This document shows, piece after piece, positions 48,766-58,317 of a stretch of 64,000 bases of DNA. A program made the translations under genes and the position numbers. The stretch is from Yersinia bercovieri ATCC 43970 (GTDB lineage: Bacteria; Pseudomonadota; Gammaproteobacteria; Enterobacterales; Enterobacteriaceae). The notes under the pieces are model-generated. The model was not told where the DNA came from and ran no database searches. It saw only the letters and a program-made list of their open reading frames with translations. Location of the stretch: the NCBI RefSeq assembly GCF_013282745.1, contig NZ_CP054044.1, positions 4,154,001-4,218,000 on the forward strand. The letters run 5' to 3'. Numbering within the stretch: position 1 is the stretch's first letter; every line of letters begins with the position of its first letter.

Positions 48766-49326
48766 TTATATTATTGGTTTTTTCAATGCCAACTGGGCGA
48801 TAGGCTCATCATTTTGTAGGGTCAGAACCTGTAAAACAGCGCCGTCCAACATGCCATAACTCGCCGGATATCCCCCTTTAGGGATGCTAACGGAGCCAGG
48901 ATTAAAGCAAATCACCTCATCCTGCCACTCTGCCTGCGGCAGATGAGTATGACCATAGACTAAGACATCCCCATGACGCAACGGGGGAAGTGCACCGGGA
49001 TGATAAAGGTGACCATGCGTCAAAAATAGACGTGTTTCCGGCATAATAATCTGCTGCCAACTGGCCATGATAGGGAACTGCAGCAGCATTTGATCGACTT
49101 CACTATCGCAGTTGCCGCGCACTGCAATAATCTGCTCTTTATGGGGATTAAGGTACTCAGCTACTGCTGCTGGTTGATACCCCACCGGTAGCGCATTACG
49201 CGGGCCATGATTGAGTAGATCACCCAATAACACCAGCCATTGGGCATCACTGCGGGCAAAAATCTCCAGCACCTTTTCAGTCGCTGGTAGTGAACCATGT
49301 AGATCAGAAGCAAACATTAGCTTCAT
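48766..49326 (-). CDS. yfcE: Metallophosphodiesterase YfcE
   Basis: The 186-residue MJ0936-family calcineurin-like enzyme has the metal-binding motifs ASDLHGS, LGDLLNHG, RGNCD, LTHGH and YGHTHLPQ. E. coli YfcE is a manganese-dependent phosphodiesterase on artificial substrates. ATG 49326; the 215-bp gap to the next gene is featureless. Confidence 0.93.
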   Translation of the reverse strand: MKLMFASDLHGSLPATEKVLEIFARSDAQWLVLLGDLLNHGPRNALPVGYQPAAVAEYLNPHKEQIIAVRGNCDSEVDQMLLQFPIMASWQQIIMPETRLFLTHGHLYHPGALPPLRHGDVLVYGHTHLPQAEWQDEVICFNPGSVSIPKGGYPASYGMLDGAVLQVLTLQNDEPIAQLALKKPII

Positions 49327-49541
49327 AACATCGTCTTCTCAGGTCTAATCTCAGCAAATCAGGCGACAAGCACTGCCGCAGCACTTAATGAGAGCTAAAA
49401 GAGCCACTATTCTATCATCCAATCTGTCGGATTAATCTGATAAAAACAGCTATCTGTCATTAGCGTATTTTATCGCAAAAAATCGCGCTGGCAGAATAAA
49501 ATCATGTCAGCGTGAAATGAGGTAAAACGAGGGAGTAGCAG

Positions 49542-50234
49542 TTATTGCGCCTGTTGGGACACTAACTCAGCCAATGTCATAGAGTTAAATAAATATCCCT
49601 GCATTGCATCAATATTAGTCCCCTTGAGCTGTTCCGACTCATCTTGATTTTCGACGCCAACAACAATAACCCCAAGACAGTATTTCTTAATGTTATTGAT
49701 CAATATCGGGAAGGTATGTTTGTTGTGCTGCCAGAAGAAATGCTTATCTATTTTCACATATTCAAAGATATTGGCCGTGACCGCATTTAACGTAGAACCC
49801 CCGCTGCCCAAATCATCCAACCATAATGGATAGCGCTCGGCCAACTCACGTAACAATGGGTTATTCATGCCATCAGATAAATTGGAGAAGGTCTCCATGA
49901 TCTCTAACCGCAGGAAGGGCATGTCATCTAACATCTGGCCGGTTGAGTCATCGCTAACAATCACGCTGGCCAAATCAAAATCGATATTAATCGATAACAG
50001 AACATTGTTAGCAATAAACCAATCGCTATAGGTTTTCACCGCACGCAATTGATCCTGGAATAACTCACGCTTTCCATCGACACTCATGTCCCTAATAAAC
50101 TGTTCTATATCAATGGGTAAATCGACCGACTTAGCTGAAAATCGGCTCAATAACTCGACTGCTAATAAGCTACCGTCTTGCTTATATATGGGTTCACATA
50201 CATAAGAACAATTAACTTCGATATTTAGCTTCAT
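49542..50234 (-). CDS. Stand-alone EAL-domain protein
   Basis: The 230-residue protein is a single EAL domain with no sensor or GGDEF part. Residues corresponding to catalysis are retained: Glu27 (VELL replaces EAL), Asn83 (SINID), Glu111/Glu114 (RLEIMET), Asp140-Asp141 (LDDLGSGGS replaces DDFGTGYS), Lys161 (KIDKHF), Glu195 (VGVEN) and Gln212 (QGYLF). So c-di-GMP phosphodiesterase activity is possible but loop 6 is atypical. Some compact EAL proteins instead act by protein binding. Start ATG 50234 has AGGTG 5 nt upstream; a GTG at 50240 is alternative. A 7-bp inverted repeat lies 29 bp upstream. Not part of the E. coli yfc cluster. Confidence 0.85.
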   Translation of the reverse strand: MKLNIEVNCSYVCEPIYKQDGSLLAVELLSRFSAKSVDLPIDIEQFIRDMSVDGKRELFQDQLRAVKTYSDWFIANNVLLSINIDFDLASVIVSDDSTGQMLDDMPFLRLEIMETFSNLSDGMNNPLLRELAERYPLWLDDLGSGGSTLNAVTANIFEYVKIDKHFFWQHNKHTFPILINNIKKYCLGVIVVGVENQDESEQLKGTNIDAMQGYLFNSMTLAELVSQQAQ

Positions 50235-50670
50235 GAGCACCTGAAAAGTGTATGGACAACAATGAGATCACCAACTGATCTCAGCCAGAGGATTTATAAG
50301 CCACCACAGGTTTTTATAAAACAGACAACGGTTATTTATAAAACCTTCAACTTCACAGGGAGAGCCTGTTCGCTCCTCTATTCAGATTTGTCTGTTTACT
50401 CTAGCAGATTTCTGTGAATTCAGTGTGTTAAAAGTATTCAATGCCGTGGCTTATCACTATTGCCCGTGCGCAGAAGCAGGACAGTTCAGCGCTAGCCATG
50501 ATCTGGTATTACCTGTGTGTTAACTCTCTATTAATCGGACAGATCGACAGATTTATTTAGTTATTATTTTTATATTATCAAAAAATTCACTCAGGATGTG
50601 CTCAAGGTCGTGGGAGAAGTGTGCAGGATCACCTATGCTGAAGTAAAAACGGCATAAACGGAGATTGGCT
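50235..50670. other. Divergent control region with an inverted repeat
   Basis: 436 bp between the EAL gene and yfcH without coding sequence. TGAGATC-N7-GATCTCA is a perfect inverted repeat at 50263-50283, close to the EAL gene start and a candidate operator. Repeated TTTATAA motifs occur at 50290-50345. Confidence 0.5.
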
Positions 50671-51579
50671 ATGCGTATCTTAATAACCGGAGCGACAGGA
50701 CTCATTGGGCGCCATTTAACGGCCTTTCTTTTGTCACAAGCCCACCATGTCACCGCTCTAACCCGAGATCCGCTGCGGGCAAATCACCTGCTCGGCACAC
50801 AAGTCACTTATTGGTCGACGCTAGATGATCAGCATGACCTCAATAATTTTGATGCGGTGATCAATCTTGCTGGTGAACCTATTGCAGAAAAACGCTGGAC
50901 CTCACAACAAAAAGAGATTTTGTGCCAAAGTCGCTGGCAGATAACCGAAAAACTCACCACTTTAATCAAGGCCAGCAGTGCGCCACCGACGGTGCTTATT
51001 TCTGGATCGGCGGTAGGCTTTTATGGTGACCAAGGGCAAGCATTGGTCACTGAAGAGGAGACGCCACACGAAGAGTTTACTCATCAGTTGTGTGAGCGCT
51101 GGGAGAGTCTGGCTCGCGCCGCTGAAAGCAGTCATACCCGCGTATGTTTACTGCGCACCGGTATCGTACTGGCCCCGCACGGTGGGGCATTAGCTAAGAT
51201 GGTGCCACTGTTGCGCCTCGGTTTAGGCGGCCCTATTGGTGATGGTCGCCAATATCTGCCGTGGATACATATCGATGATATGGTTCATGGCATCTATTTT
51301 TTACTGACGACCAATGGCCTAAATGGCCCCTTTAATATGGTCTCCCCTTATCCGGTGCATAACGAACAATTTATTGCCACCCTGGCCGAGGCATTAGGCC
51401 GCCCGGCGGTCATTCGTACTCCTGCGGCGGCAATTCGTTTATTACTGGGCGAATCCGCAGCCTTAGTATTGGGTGGACAACGGGCAGTACCGAAAAGATT
51501 AGAAGAGGCTGGTTTTGCTTTCCGCTATTTTGAACTGGAAGAAGCACTTCGTGATGTACTGAAAAAACCTATAACGTAA
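50671..51579 (+). CDS. yfcH: TIGR01777-family NAD-dependent epimerase-like protein YfcH
   Basis: The 302-residue short-chain dehydrogenase-like protein has N-terminal Rossmann motif [28 protein letters not shown], the GSAVGFYGD segment with the active-site Tyr, and a DUF1731-type C-terminus ([21 protein letters not shown]). The function is unknown; relatives bind NADP. Start ATG 50671 with GGAG 10 nt upstream; an in-frame TTG lies two codons before. In E. coli yfcH is next to hisP; here the toxin-like gene stands between. Confidence 0.92.
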   Translation: MRILITGATGLIGRHLTAFLLSQAHHVTALTRDPLRANHLLGTQVTYWSTLDDQHDLNNFDAVINLAGEPIAEKRWTSQQKEILCQSRWQITEKLTTLIKASSAPPTVLISGSAVGFYGDQGQALVTEEETPHEEFTHQLCERWESLARAAESSHTRVCLLRTGIVLAPHGGALAKMVPLLRLGLGGPIGDGRQYLPWIHIDDMVHGIYFLLTTNGLNGPFNMVSPYPVHNEQFIATLAEALGRPAVIRTPAAAIRLLLGESAALVLGGQRAVPKRLEEAGFAFRYFELEEALRDVLKKPIT

Positions 51580-51586
51580 AATTGAC

Positions 51587-51622
51587 CAGCAAGATATTCC
51601 TTATAGGGGGAATATCTTGCTG
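51587..51622. terminator. Shared terminator of yfcH and the toxin-like gene
   Basis: CAGCAAGATATTCC and GGAATATCTTGCTG form a perfect 14-bp stem with an 8-nt loop, 8 bp after the yfcH stop and 69 bp after the stop of the opposing gene. It can work on both strands. Confidence 0.75.
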
Positions 51623-51690
51623 ACAAACCTATCTTATAGCTCGAAGATTGGCGGACGACGGCCCGATGCTCTGATCTACAAGGCACAAAA

Positions 51691-54600
51691 TTATGCCGCA
51701 ATGATATTTTTCCAGGCTTGTTGGAGAACATCATTAGATATTTGGCTGGCCGGTTCCTTACGACCATCGTGAATGACATCTGGGATGTGCATCATATTAT
51801 CGACCAATAAATCCAGCCCTTCCCCCTCTATTTTATGGTCATTAGTTTGCAGAACAAAACCCGCCAATATATTGTGACCTGGAGAGTCACCTTCTATCAC
51901 CACCTCTTTTTCAACCCCCAGTATTCTAACCAGTAAGTTGTTATTCTGTTTTTTAAACCATAATTTTCTATGATCAATATCTTTAAGTATTACACTATTT
52001 TTCCCGTGGTTATCTCGAATTGTAGTTTTCCCAACCCCCAACTCAATAACATAAATATCATCTCCCTCACCGCCTTCCATCTTATCTATTCCACTGCCTG
52101 CGGATAGTATATCCTGCCCATCACCACCGACTAAATAGTCATTACCACTACCAGAGAACAACTGGTCACTCCCCTCTCCGCCAATAAGTCTATTATCACC
52201 ACCTTTGGCATAAATAATATCATCACCTAAACCACCATCAATATTATGGCCAATACAGCTCAGATCGCTAATGGAATCATCACCCGCCATAAGATCTAGT
52301 GTACTATTTAACAGGCGATAGCCTTCAGGAAGGATAATATCCTCGCCGAGCGCTGTCGGATTAACTATTACCGGGGAGTCGGGATGAATTTCATACCCAC
52401 CGCCTCTATTCTCAATAGAAAAAGTATTGTGATTCTTATCAACGAATGAAATTAATCGCTTAGAATCTTTATACTTAAGATCATCAGGGCAATTAAGTGC
52501 TATCTTCAAGAATGTATTAGGTTTATCACGGTGAGTGAGACTTAAGTCCCCCAGGCTATTTTCAGTGACCCGCAGTTCATAACCCGTTATATCACCTAGC
52601 ACCAAATTAACTCGATTATCCTCTCGGCTATAATTAGTCAGCAAACGACAATCAATAATTAGCGAGTCACTATCACGCTCTTCTGGAAGAGATAATTTCG
52701 GAATATAGAACGTATTATCCCCGCCATTAGCAACAACGGAATCTCCGGGGCCTAAATTTTCAAAATGATAACCCGCTCCATCACCAAAAAACTTATGTTT
52801 TATTAATTGACTACTATTAAGTGAAGCTCGAATGAAAGTAGGTAATGTACTGGTTTTATCATTAACGGTAATAGTGTCACCCCTACTCCCTCTTTTATAT
52901 ACAGTCACTATTGGCGGTTCAGATTGTTTGTTCTCTGCTTGAGTTAAGTATTCAACCATTGGATTATAGTGTGCATTCATTTTAAGTGATAACGGAAGTT
53001 TATTTTCAGCTATATCCAATGTCTGAGGCCACTCTGGAAGCAATATCAGATTATCCGCAGTTTGGATAATATAGTGATGAGACAGGACCTTCTTATCACC
53101 CGCCTCATTAGTCTTATAAGCACCCTTTAATCTAATTACGCCACTTTCATGATACTCATCACCAAGGGATATAACTATATCACTTCCATCTAGCAAAATA
53201 TTACGTATTTTCTCGGCATTATAAGGCAACTGAACTGTACTGACTTCATCTAGTCCATCATCCATAATGACCACATCAATAACGCTGGTGACGGGGGGAG
53301 ATATAATATAATTATCTGAGCCTTTGCCACCAATCGCCACCCCTTGTTGTAACACAAGAATATCATTTCCTCCCAGCCCCTCTAGTCGGTCATAACCATC
53401 GCCTCCACCACCATTTAAGTAGTTTATATTGTCATCACCAATCAACTTGTCACTCGTATCCGCCTGGCCATAAGCATTTTCAATATTATAAATAGTAGCA
53501 AGTCTCAATTTATCATTTATATATTTCACAAAGCCTTTTGCTAAATTAATCTCATAACCATCAGCACTAAAACGAACACCCATGGCTATAATGGTGTCAC
53601 TCCCCCCCTGACCATCGAGAATACTGGCAGGACGATGAACAGATGCTTCAACATCACCCATCAAATAAAAGGTATCTTCTTTATCTCCACCAACGAATAT
53701 TTTATGACCTTGAGAAACATCGAAGCTATTTCTATGATCTGCATGAGCGAAAATTAGGTCATCTCCACCACCAGAATTAAAATGTGTACTCAAGTCATTA
53801 TACTCTTTACCACTGGCTAGAATAACCCTTGTGCTGGACTCCCTGTCGAGCCAAATATCTCGCGCTGAGCCAATTGTATTATAGAAATTAAAAAGATCTC
53901 GGTTGAAAATAATCGCATTATCTTGTTCATCTTTATTATTTAAATCTGTAACCTCTAGCTCTATTATTTTATAGTCATCAACATTTACACTCTCTTTCCA
54001 GCGATTCAACTCATTCTCTGAAAGGGGCCTTCTGGAATAGCGCATTAATCCATATCTATCTTGATTCTTTTCACTATAATTATGTGAATATAATAAATCC
54101 AGAAAGCTATCAGTTATATACCCATTTTTATAATCGCTCTTAAAGTACTTATCCTCCATCCCGATAAAATAGGTATCTGCCTTATAAATATAAACGTATT
54201 TCTTAACTGGGGTTAAATCTACAGGTTCATTGACATATGCGTAGCGATTATATCCCAGTGGTTTTATGCGCTGCTCAAAGGTATCATTAACCTGTTGTGT
54301 AATATAGGTGCTTAATTCCGCCTTGCTCTTCTCTTCCAGCCTTTGCTTAATATACTCTTCAGGCTCTGCACCAAATGCCAGACGTATGCCGGTTTTAAAC
54401 TCCTCCCAACCATTAAGCTCAATTTCGCGCTTAATATACTCCACCTGGCGAACCGCATTATATATCATACCTGCTAACATGATGGCCGCCCCAATAGCAA
54501 TGCCAATAGGGCCAGCAATACTCCCGCCCATGACTAATGCTATCGCGGTTGCTGTACTTACCGCAGCACCAATCGTTGAGAGCGAGCCATTCACAATATA

Positions 54601-56439
54601 GTCTGTTTTTAAATCTCGATCAGTTTCTCGTTCAGCTTTGCTAAAATTATCAATCGCCTCATAAATTTCAAAACCAGCCGCAGCTACATTTAAACCCGCC
54701 CCGGCAAACTTTGCCGATTTAGCCGCCATCTTATAGCCAGCACGCCCTCCCCTCGAATGGACTCCCGATAAGAGTTTCTTATTAAAGTAGCCCTGTAATT
54801 TATCAAACGTGGGCTGCATAAGATCGGTGCCTAAATCTACGACTGTAGAACTCCAACTGATTGCTAATTGCTTGGTTATTTCAGCTCGCTCCTCATCTGT
54901 TATATCCAGCGCTAATAATCTTTTTGCCATTGTTGCTGTGGCAATAGACAAGGTCAACATCCCTATTGTTTGAGCACCAGCACCCACTTTTTGCCCAAGT
55001 GATTGAAAACGATTTACAGACAAACCGTGAGGATTAATATCTTTGACCTGATCATCACCCGCAGTTTTCATTAGGCTTAAATTTTTACCAACCTGATTTT
55101 TATCTAAGATTCGACTGGGACTTAATATGTCAGTTGTTGGCACTGCCAGTAAATCAGTATTTTTTGCACTTATCTTTTGTAGTTCAAGTAGATCCGAATG
55201 TATATTTTGGTAATAGTCTGGTTCACTCACTGCTTTTAGTATTTCTCTGCTAAGCAAGAGTTCGTCAGGATGAGTTATGTCTATCCCCTGCCAGTTTTTT
55301 GTATTTTTACTTAGGTCGGTAGCACTGATACTACCGTCAGCTAAAGCATCTAATAAAACCACAGTTTTAGATGTAGGCTTATCTAGCGATCGCTCCAAGT
55401 CACTGTCTTGATGATCACTGAGTTTAGGTTGTGTTAGATCTGTATTTTCAATAACATCAGCTATCTGTCTACTCTCATTTTTCTCTATATTTAGTAAATA
55501 ATCCTTAGCCAATAACTCATCGAAACTTCCACTATTAGCTTCCCTCATTACCCAATTAGAAAAGGACTCTTCCTTGGGGATCTCTCCTTTACATTTTTTA
55601 TCCAAAAAAAAACCAAATTTTTCACTAGCATCCAAGTCTTTGGTCGCATTCTCTATTAATTCTGGAGATATCTTACCCTGTTGAGAGAACTCTTTTTCTA
55701 ATAGATCAGGGAAATCTCTAATTGCACGAGGGATCGATATATACTCCTGCGCTATGTTTTTTATTAGGACTCCCAACACCATCTTATCATTAAAAATAAT
55801 ATTACCCTCTATATCTTTACTATAAATAACGCGATGACTATTGTCTTTAACACCAAAATCATAATACAAATCAACACCTGTATTTATACCTAATTTCTCC
55901 CCCAATACATTAGCAACAATACCTTGATTGAAAGCTTTAACTGATGCATTAATGCCGTTTTTCCATATTCCTCTGGAAAAATTTAAAGCAAAATAGCCAA
56001 CATAATTCTCATTAGCTAAATTACAACCATAAAGAACAATGTGTTTAGGATTGATTGATTTTAGCCTCTCTTTTATTTCCAGCATGCCGATAATAAGTTC
56101 ATCTGAAGTATTAGAAGCAAGGCGAGAATTTGTGATGCCAATCCTAGCACCTCCATGTCCACTCAACTGCCAACGAACATTATCACCTTGCATTTTCTCC
56201 AAATCACCATAGACAATTCGATGCCTCTTATTTTTAATATCATATTGGATAATGATTGTTTTATCTGGATGTTTTGCAGCTGAATACTTCACGGCATCAC
56301 GAATGCCTTCATCATCCTCCAGTTGGAAAATAATTTGATAGTCATAATTCATTCCCTTGGAACTAAGGGGATTCTTTTCACTTAGTAAGTGAATGTATTC
56401 AGATGAAACCTCACCCCACTCAGCTATAGGCTTATTCAT
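51691..56439 (-). CDS. C80 cysteine protease - hydrophobic translocation region - RTX repeat protein (toxin-like)
   Basis: A 1582-residue protein. Residues ~31-205 resemble the inositol-hexakisphosphate-activated C80 protease of MARTX and TcdA/TcdB toxins: YDYQIIFQLEDDEGIRDAV, HPDKTIIIQYD, WQLSGHGG with catalytic His95 and VLYGCNLA with catalytic Cys139. Residues ~485-510 and 578-660 are glycine/alanine-rich hydrophobic helices like a TcdB/Mcf pore domain. Residues ~900-1080 hold loose RTX-like turns and ~1400-1465 a classic GGxGxD array, followed by an RTX-associated C-terminal domain. No signal peptide, no effector before the protease, no RTX acyltransferase or type I secretion genes adjacent. 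DNA is strongly A+T-rich. GGAG precedes ATG 56439. Function as a toxin is inference. Confidence 0.8.
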   Translation of the reverse strand: MNKPIAEWGEVSSEYIHLLSEKNPLSSKGMNYDYQIIFQLEDDEGIRDAVKYSAAKHPDKTIIIQYDIKNKRHRIVYGDLEKMQGDNVRWQLSGHGGARIGITNSRLASNTSDELIIGMLEIKERLKSINPKHIVLYGCNLANENYVGYFALNFSRGIWKNGINASVKAFNQGIVANVLGEKLGINTGVDLYYDFGVKDNSHRVIYSKDIEGNIIFNDKMVLGVLIKNIAQEYISIPRAIRDFPDLLEKEFSQQGKISPELIENATKDLDASEKFGFFLDKKCKGEIPKEESFSNWVMREANSGSFDELLAKDYLLNIEKNESRQIADVIENTDLTQPKLSDHQDSDLERSLDKPTSKTVVLLDALADGSISATDLSKNTKNWQGIDITHPDELLLSREILKAVSEPDYYQNIHSDLLELQKISAKNTDLLAVPTTDILSPSRILDKNQVGKNLSLMKTAGDDQVKDINPHGLSVNRFQSLGQKVGAGAQTIGMLTLSIATATMAKRLLALDITDEERAEITKQLAISWSSTVVDLGTDLMQPTFDKLQGYFNKKLLSGVHSRGGRAGYKMAAKSAKFAGAGLNVAAAGFEIYEAIDNFSKAERETDRDLKTDYIVNGSLSTIGAAVSTATAIALVMGGSIAGPIGIAIGAAIMLAGMIYNAVRQVEYIKREIELNGWEEFKTGIRLAFGAEPEEYIKQRLEEKSKAELSTYITQQVNDTFEQRIKPLGYNRYAYVNEPVDLTPVKKYVYIYKADTYFIGMEDKYFKSDYKNGYITDSFLDLLYSHNYSEKNQDRYGLMRYSRRPLSENELNRWKESVNVDDYKIIELEVTDLNNKDEQDNAIIFNRDLFNFYNTIGSARDIWLDRESSTRVILASGKEYNDLSTHFNSGGGDDLIFAHADHRNSFDVSQGHKIFVGGDKEDTFYLMGDVEASVHRPASILDGQGGSDTIIAMGVRFSADGYEINLAKGFVKYINDKLRLATIYNIENAYGQADTSDKLIGDDNINYLNGGGGDGYDRLEGLGGNDILVLQQGVAIGGKGSDNYIISPPVTSVIDVVIMDDGLDEVSTVQLPYNAEKIRNILLDGSDIVISLGDEYHESGVIRLKGAYKTNEAGDKKVLSHHYIIQTADNLILLPEWPQTLDIAENKLPLSLKMNAHYNPMVEYLTQAENKQSEPPIVTVYKRGSRGDTITVNDKTSTLPTFIRASLNSSQLIKHKFFGDGAGYHFENLGPGDSVVANGGDNTFYIPKLSLPEERDSDSLIIDCRLLTNYSREDNRVNLVLGDITGYELRVTENSLGDLSLTHRDKPNTFLKIALNCPDDLKYKDSKRLISFVDKNHNTFSIENRGGGYEIHPDSPVIVNPTALGEDIILPEGYRLLNSTLDLMAGDDSISDLSCIGHNIDGGLGDDIIYAKGGDNRLIGGEGSDQLFSGSGNDYLVGGDGQDILSAGSGIDKMEGGEGDDIYVIELGVGKTTIRDNHGKNSVILKDIDHRKLWFKKQNNNLLVRILGVEKEVVIEGDSPGHNILAGFVLQTNDHKIEGEGLDLLVDNMMHIPDVIHDGRKEPASQISNDVLQQAWKNIIAA

Positions 56440-56479
56440 GGTGTCTCCAATATTAATTTATGATATGTTATCAGTATTA

Positions 56480-56508
56480 ATTATTAATGCTTAATTATCA
56501 TTAATAAT
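56480..56508. promoter_or_regulatory. Inverted repeat upstream of the toxin-like gene
   Basis: ATTATTAATG and CATTAATAAT form perfect 10-bp arms with a 9-bp spacer, 41 bp upstream of the start codon in very A+T-rich DNA (56440-56730, gene-free). A candidate operator; the composition also suits H-NS silencing. Confidence 0.5.
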
Positions 56509-56732
56509 GTATTAACTTTAAGCACAGGACTTGCTAAAAAAATAACTTTCTTTACAGGAAAAAACAGTAATATCACACATGAATTTTTTATCTAATATAA
56601 TTAACTTATAAACTCTTTAATTTATTTTTACATGAGATGTTATATTGCTTATATTGATATCATTATATTCAAATCATAATGATTTGAATTTTTATTATTA
56701 TGGAGATGAAAAGCTGAGAGGTTGGTAGGGCG

Positions 56733-56759
56733 ATGAGATGAGTAGAACACCCATCTCAT
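56733..56759 (-). terminator. Hairpin after hisP
   Basis: ATGAGATG and CATCTCAT pair around an 11-nt loop, 10 nt after the hisP stop. No T tract is seen on the minus strand. Confidence 0.45.
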
Positions 56760-56768
56760 TGGAGTAGA

Positions 56769-57587
56769 TTACTTCAGTGCACCAGAAAGGAACTGCTGTA
56801 AGCGGAGGCTTTTAGGGTGCCCAAAAAGTTCAGCCGGCGGGCCTTCCTCTTCAATGACCCCTTTATGCAGGAAGATAACATGGTTCGAAACATGGCGAGC
56901 GAACTCCATTTCATGGGTCACTACCACCATGGTTTTCCCCTCTTCTGCCAGTTTTTGCATAATACGTAATACTTCACCGACCAGTTCAGGGTCTAGCGCT
57001 GAGGTGGGTTCATCAAACAGTAATACATCCGGCTCCATTGCTAATGCGCGGGCAATAGAAACACGTTGTTGCTGACCGCCAGAAAGATGTACCGGATATT
57101 TCGCCCGCGCCCGCTCATCAATGCCAACTTTATCCAAATAACGAATAGCCCGCTCTTTCGCCACCGCTTTGCTCAGCCCTAATACTTGAACCGGTGCTTC
57201 CATGACATTTTCCAGCACTGTCATATGGCTCCATAAATTAAAATGCTGGAATACCATCGTTAACCGGGTACGCAGTAATTGCAGCTCTTTTTTATCGAAG
57301 ACTTTTAATTGCCCATCTTTATCTCGAACTAAGCGGATATTTTGATTATTTACACTGATCGTGCCTTCGCTGGGTTTTTCCAGAAAATTGATACAGCGTA
57401 AAAAAGTACTTTTCCCCGAGCCGGAGGAGCCAATAATGGAGATCACATCCCCCGCTTTGGCTGAGAGGGAAACACCTTTTAAAACCTCGTGTTCACCATA
57501 GTGCTTATGCAATTCGGTCACAGACAGTTTGGTTTCAGCTATTTTAGTTTCTGATGCGTCAGTCATAGTTTCTAATGTGTCCATCAT
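56769..57587 (-). CDS. hisP: Histidine/basic amino acid ABC transporter ATPase HisP
   Basis: The 272-residue ATPase has Walker [11 protein letters not shown]-loop VFQHFNLW, signature LSGGQQQR, Walker [13 protein letters not shown] and H-loop VVTHEM, all as in E. coli and Salmonella HisP. It carries a ~15-residue polar N-terminal extension ([15 protein letters not shown] region) absent from E. coli. ACGGAG lies upstream of ATG 57587; later ATGs at 57584 or 57566 could be used instead. Last gene of hisJQMP. Confidence 0.95.
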   Translation of the reverse strand: MMDTLETMTDASETKIAETKLSVTELHKHYGEHEVLKGVSLSAKAGDVISIIGSSGSGKSTFLRCINFLEKPSEGTISVNNQNIRLVRDKDGQLKVFDKKELQLLRTRLTMVFQHFNLWSHMTVLENVMEAPVQVLGLSKAVAKERAIRYLDKVGIDERARAKYPVHLSGGQQQRVSIARALAMEPDVLLFDEPTSALDPELVGEVLRIMQKLAEEGKTMVVVTHEMEFARHVSNHVIFLHKGVIEEEGPPAELFGHPKSLRLQQFLSGALK

Positions 57588-57600
57588 GGTTTCTCCGTAC

Positions 57601-58317
57601 TTAATGCGATGCCTGCGGTTTTATATGAGCCAGCCAACGTTTCTCTGCCTGGCGGAACAGGCTAATTAGCGTAAAGGAGATAATCAGATAAAGTACGGCA
57701 GCAATACCAAAAGCATAAAACGGCTGATAAGTCGCGGCGTTAATATCACGCGCTATTTTCAGTATATCCGGCACTGTGGCTGTAAAAGCCAGCGCCGTAG
57801 AGTGCAGCATTAAAATCACTTCATTACTGTAGGCCGGTAAGGCAATACGCAGGGCCGAAGGTAAAATAATGCAACGATACATTTTAAAGCGCGAGAAACC
57901 ATAAGCTCTGGCTGCTTCAATTTCACCATGTGGCACCGAACGAATGGCACCGGCGAAAATCTCAGTAGTATAGGCACAGGTATTTAGCGTCAGCGCTAAA
58001 ATAGTACAATTTAATCCACTGCGGAAGAATGCATTAAGTAGATCATTGCCTCGGATTATCTCCAGACTGTACATACCGGAATAGAATACCAATAATTGCA
58101 CATATAGTGGTGTGCCACGGAAGATATAGGTGAAAATCCAGACCGGTAAGCGAATCCAGCGCCGTTCGGCCACCCGAGCTACCGCTAAAGGAATAGCTAG
58201 CAGCCCCCCCATAACTACCGAGGATATTAATAACCACAAAGTGACGGCCATTCCGGTAAAGCGATAGCCATCACTCCAAAGTAGTGCTTGCCAATACTGG
58301 TGCAGGATTTCAATCAT
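57601..58317 (-). CDS. hisM: Histidine ABC transporter permease HisM
   Basis: The 238-residue permease has five hydrophobic segments and the ATPase-contact EAA loop [27 protein letters not shown]. It forms a heterodimer with HisQ. Its ATG overlaps the hisQ stop (ATGA) and hisP follows after 13 bp. Confidence 0.95.
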   Translation of the reverse strand: MIEILHQYWQALLWSDGYRFTGMAVTLWLLISSVVMGGLLAIPLAVARVAERRWIRLPVWIFTYIFRGTPLYVQLLVFYSGMYSLEIIRGNDLLNAFFRSGLNCTILALTLNTCAYTTEIFAGAIRSVPHGEIEAARAYGFSRFKMYRCIILPSALRIALPAYSNEVILMLHSTALAFTATVPDILKIARDINAATYQPFYAFGIAAVLYLIISFTLISLFRQAEKRWLAHIKPQASH

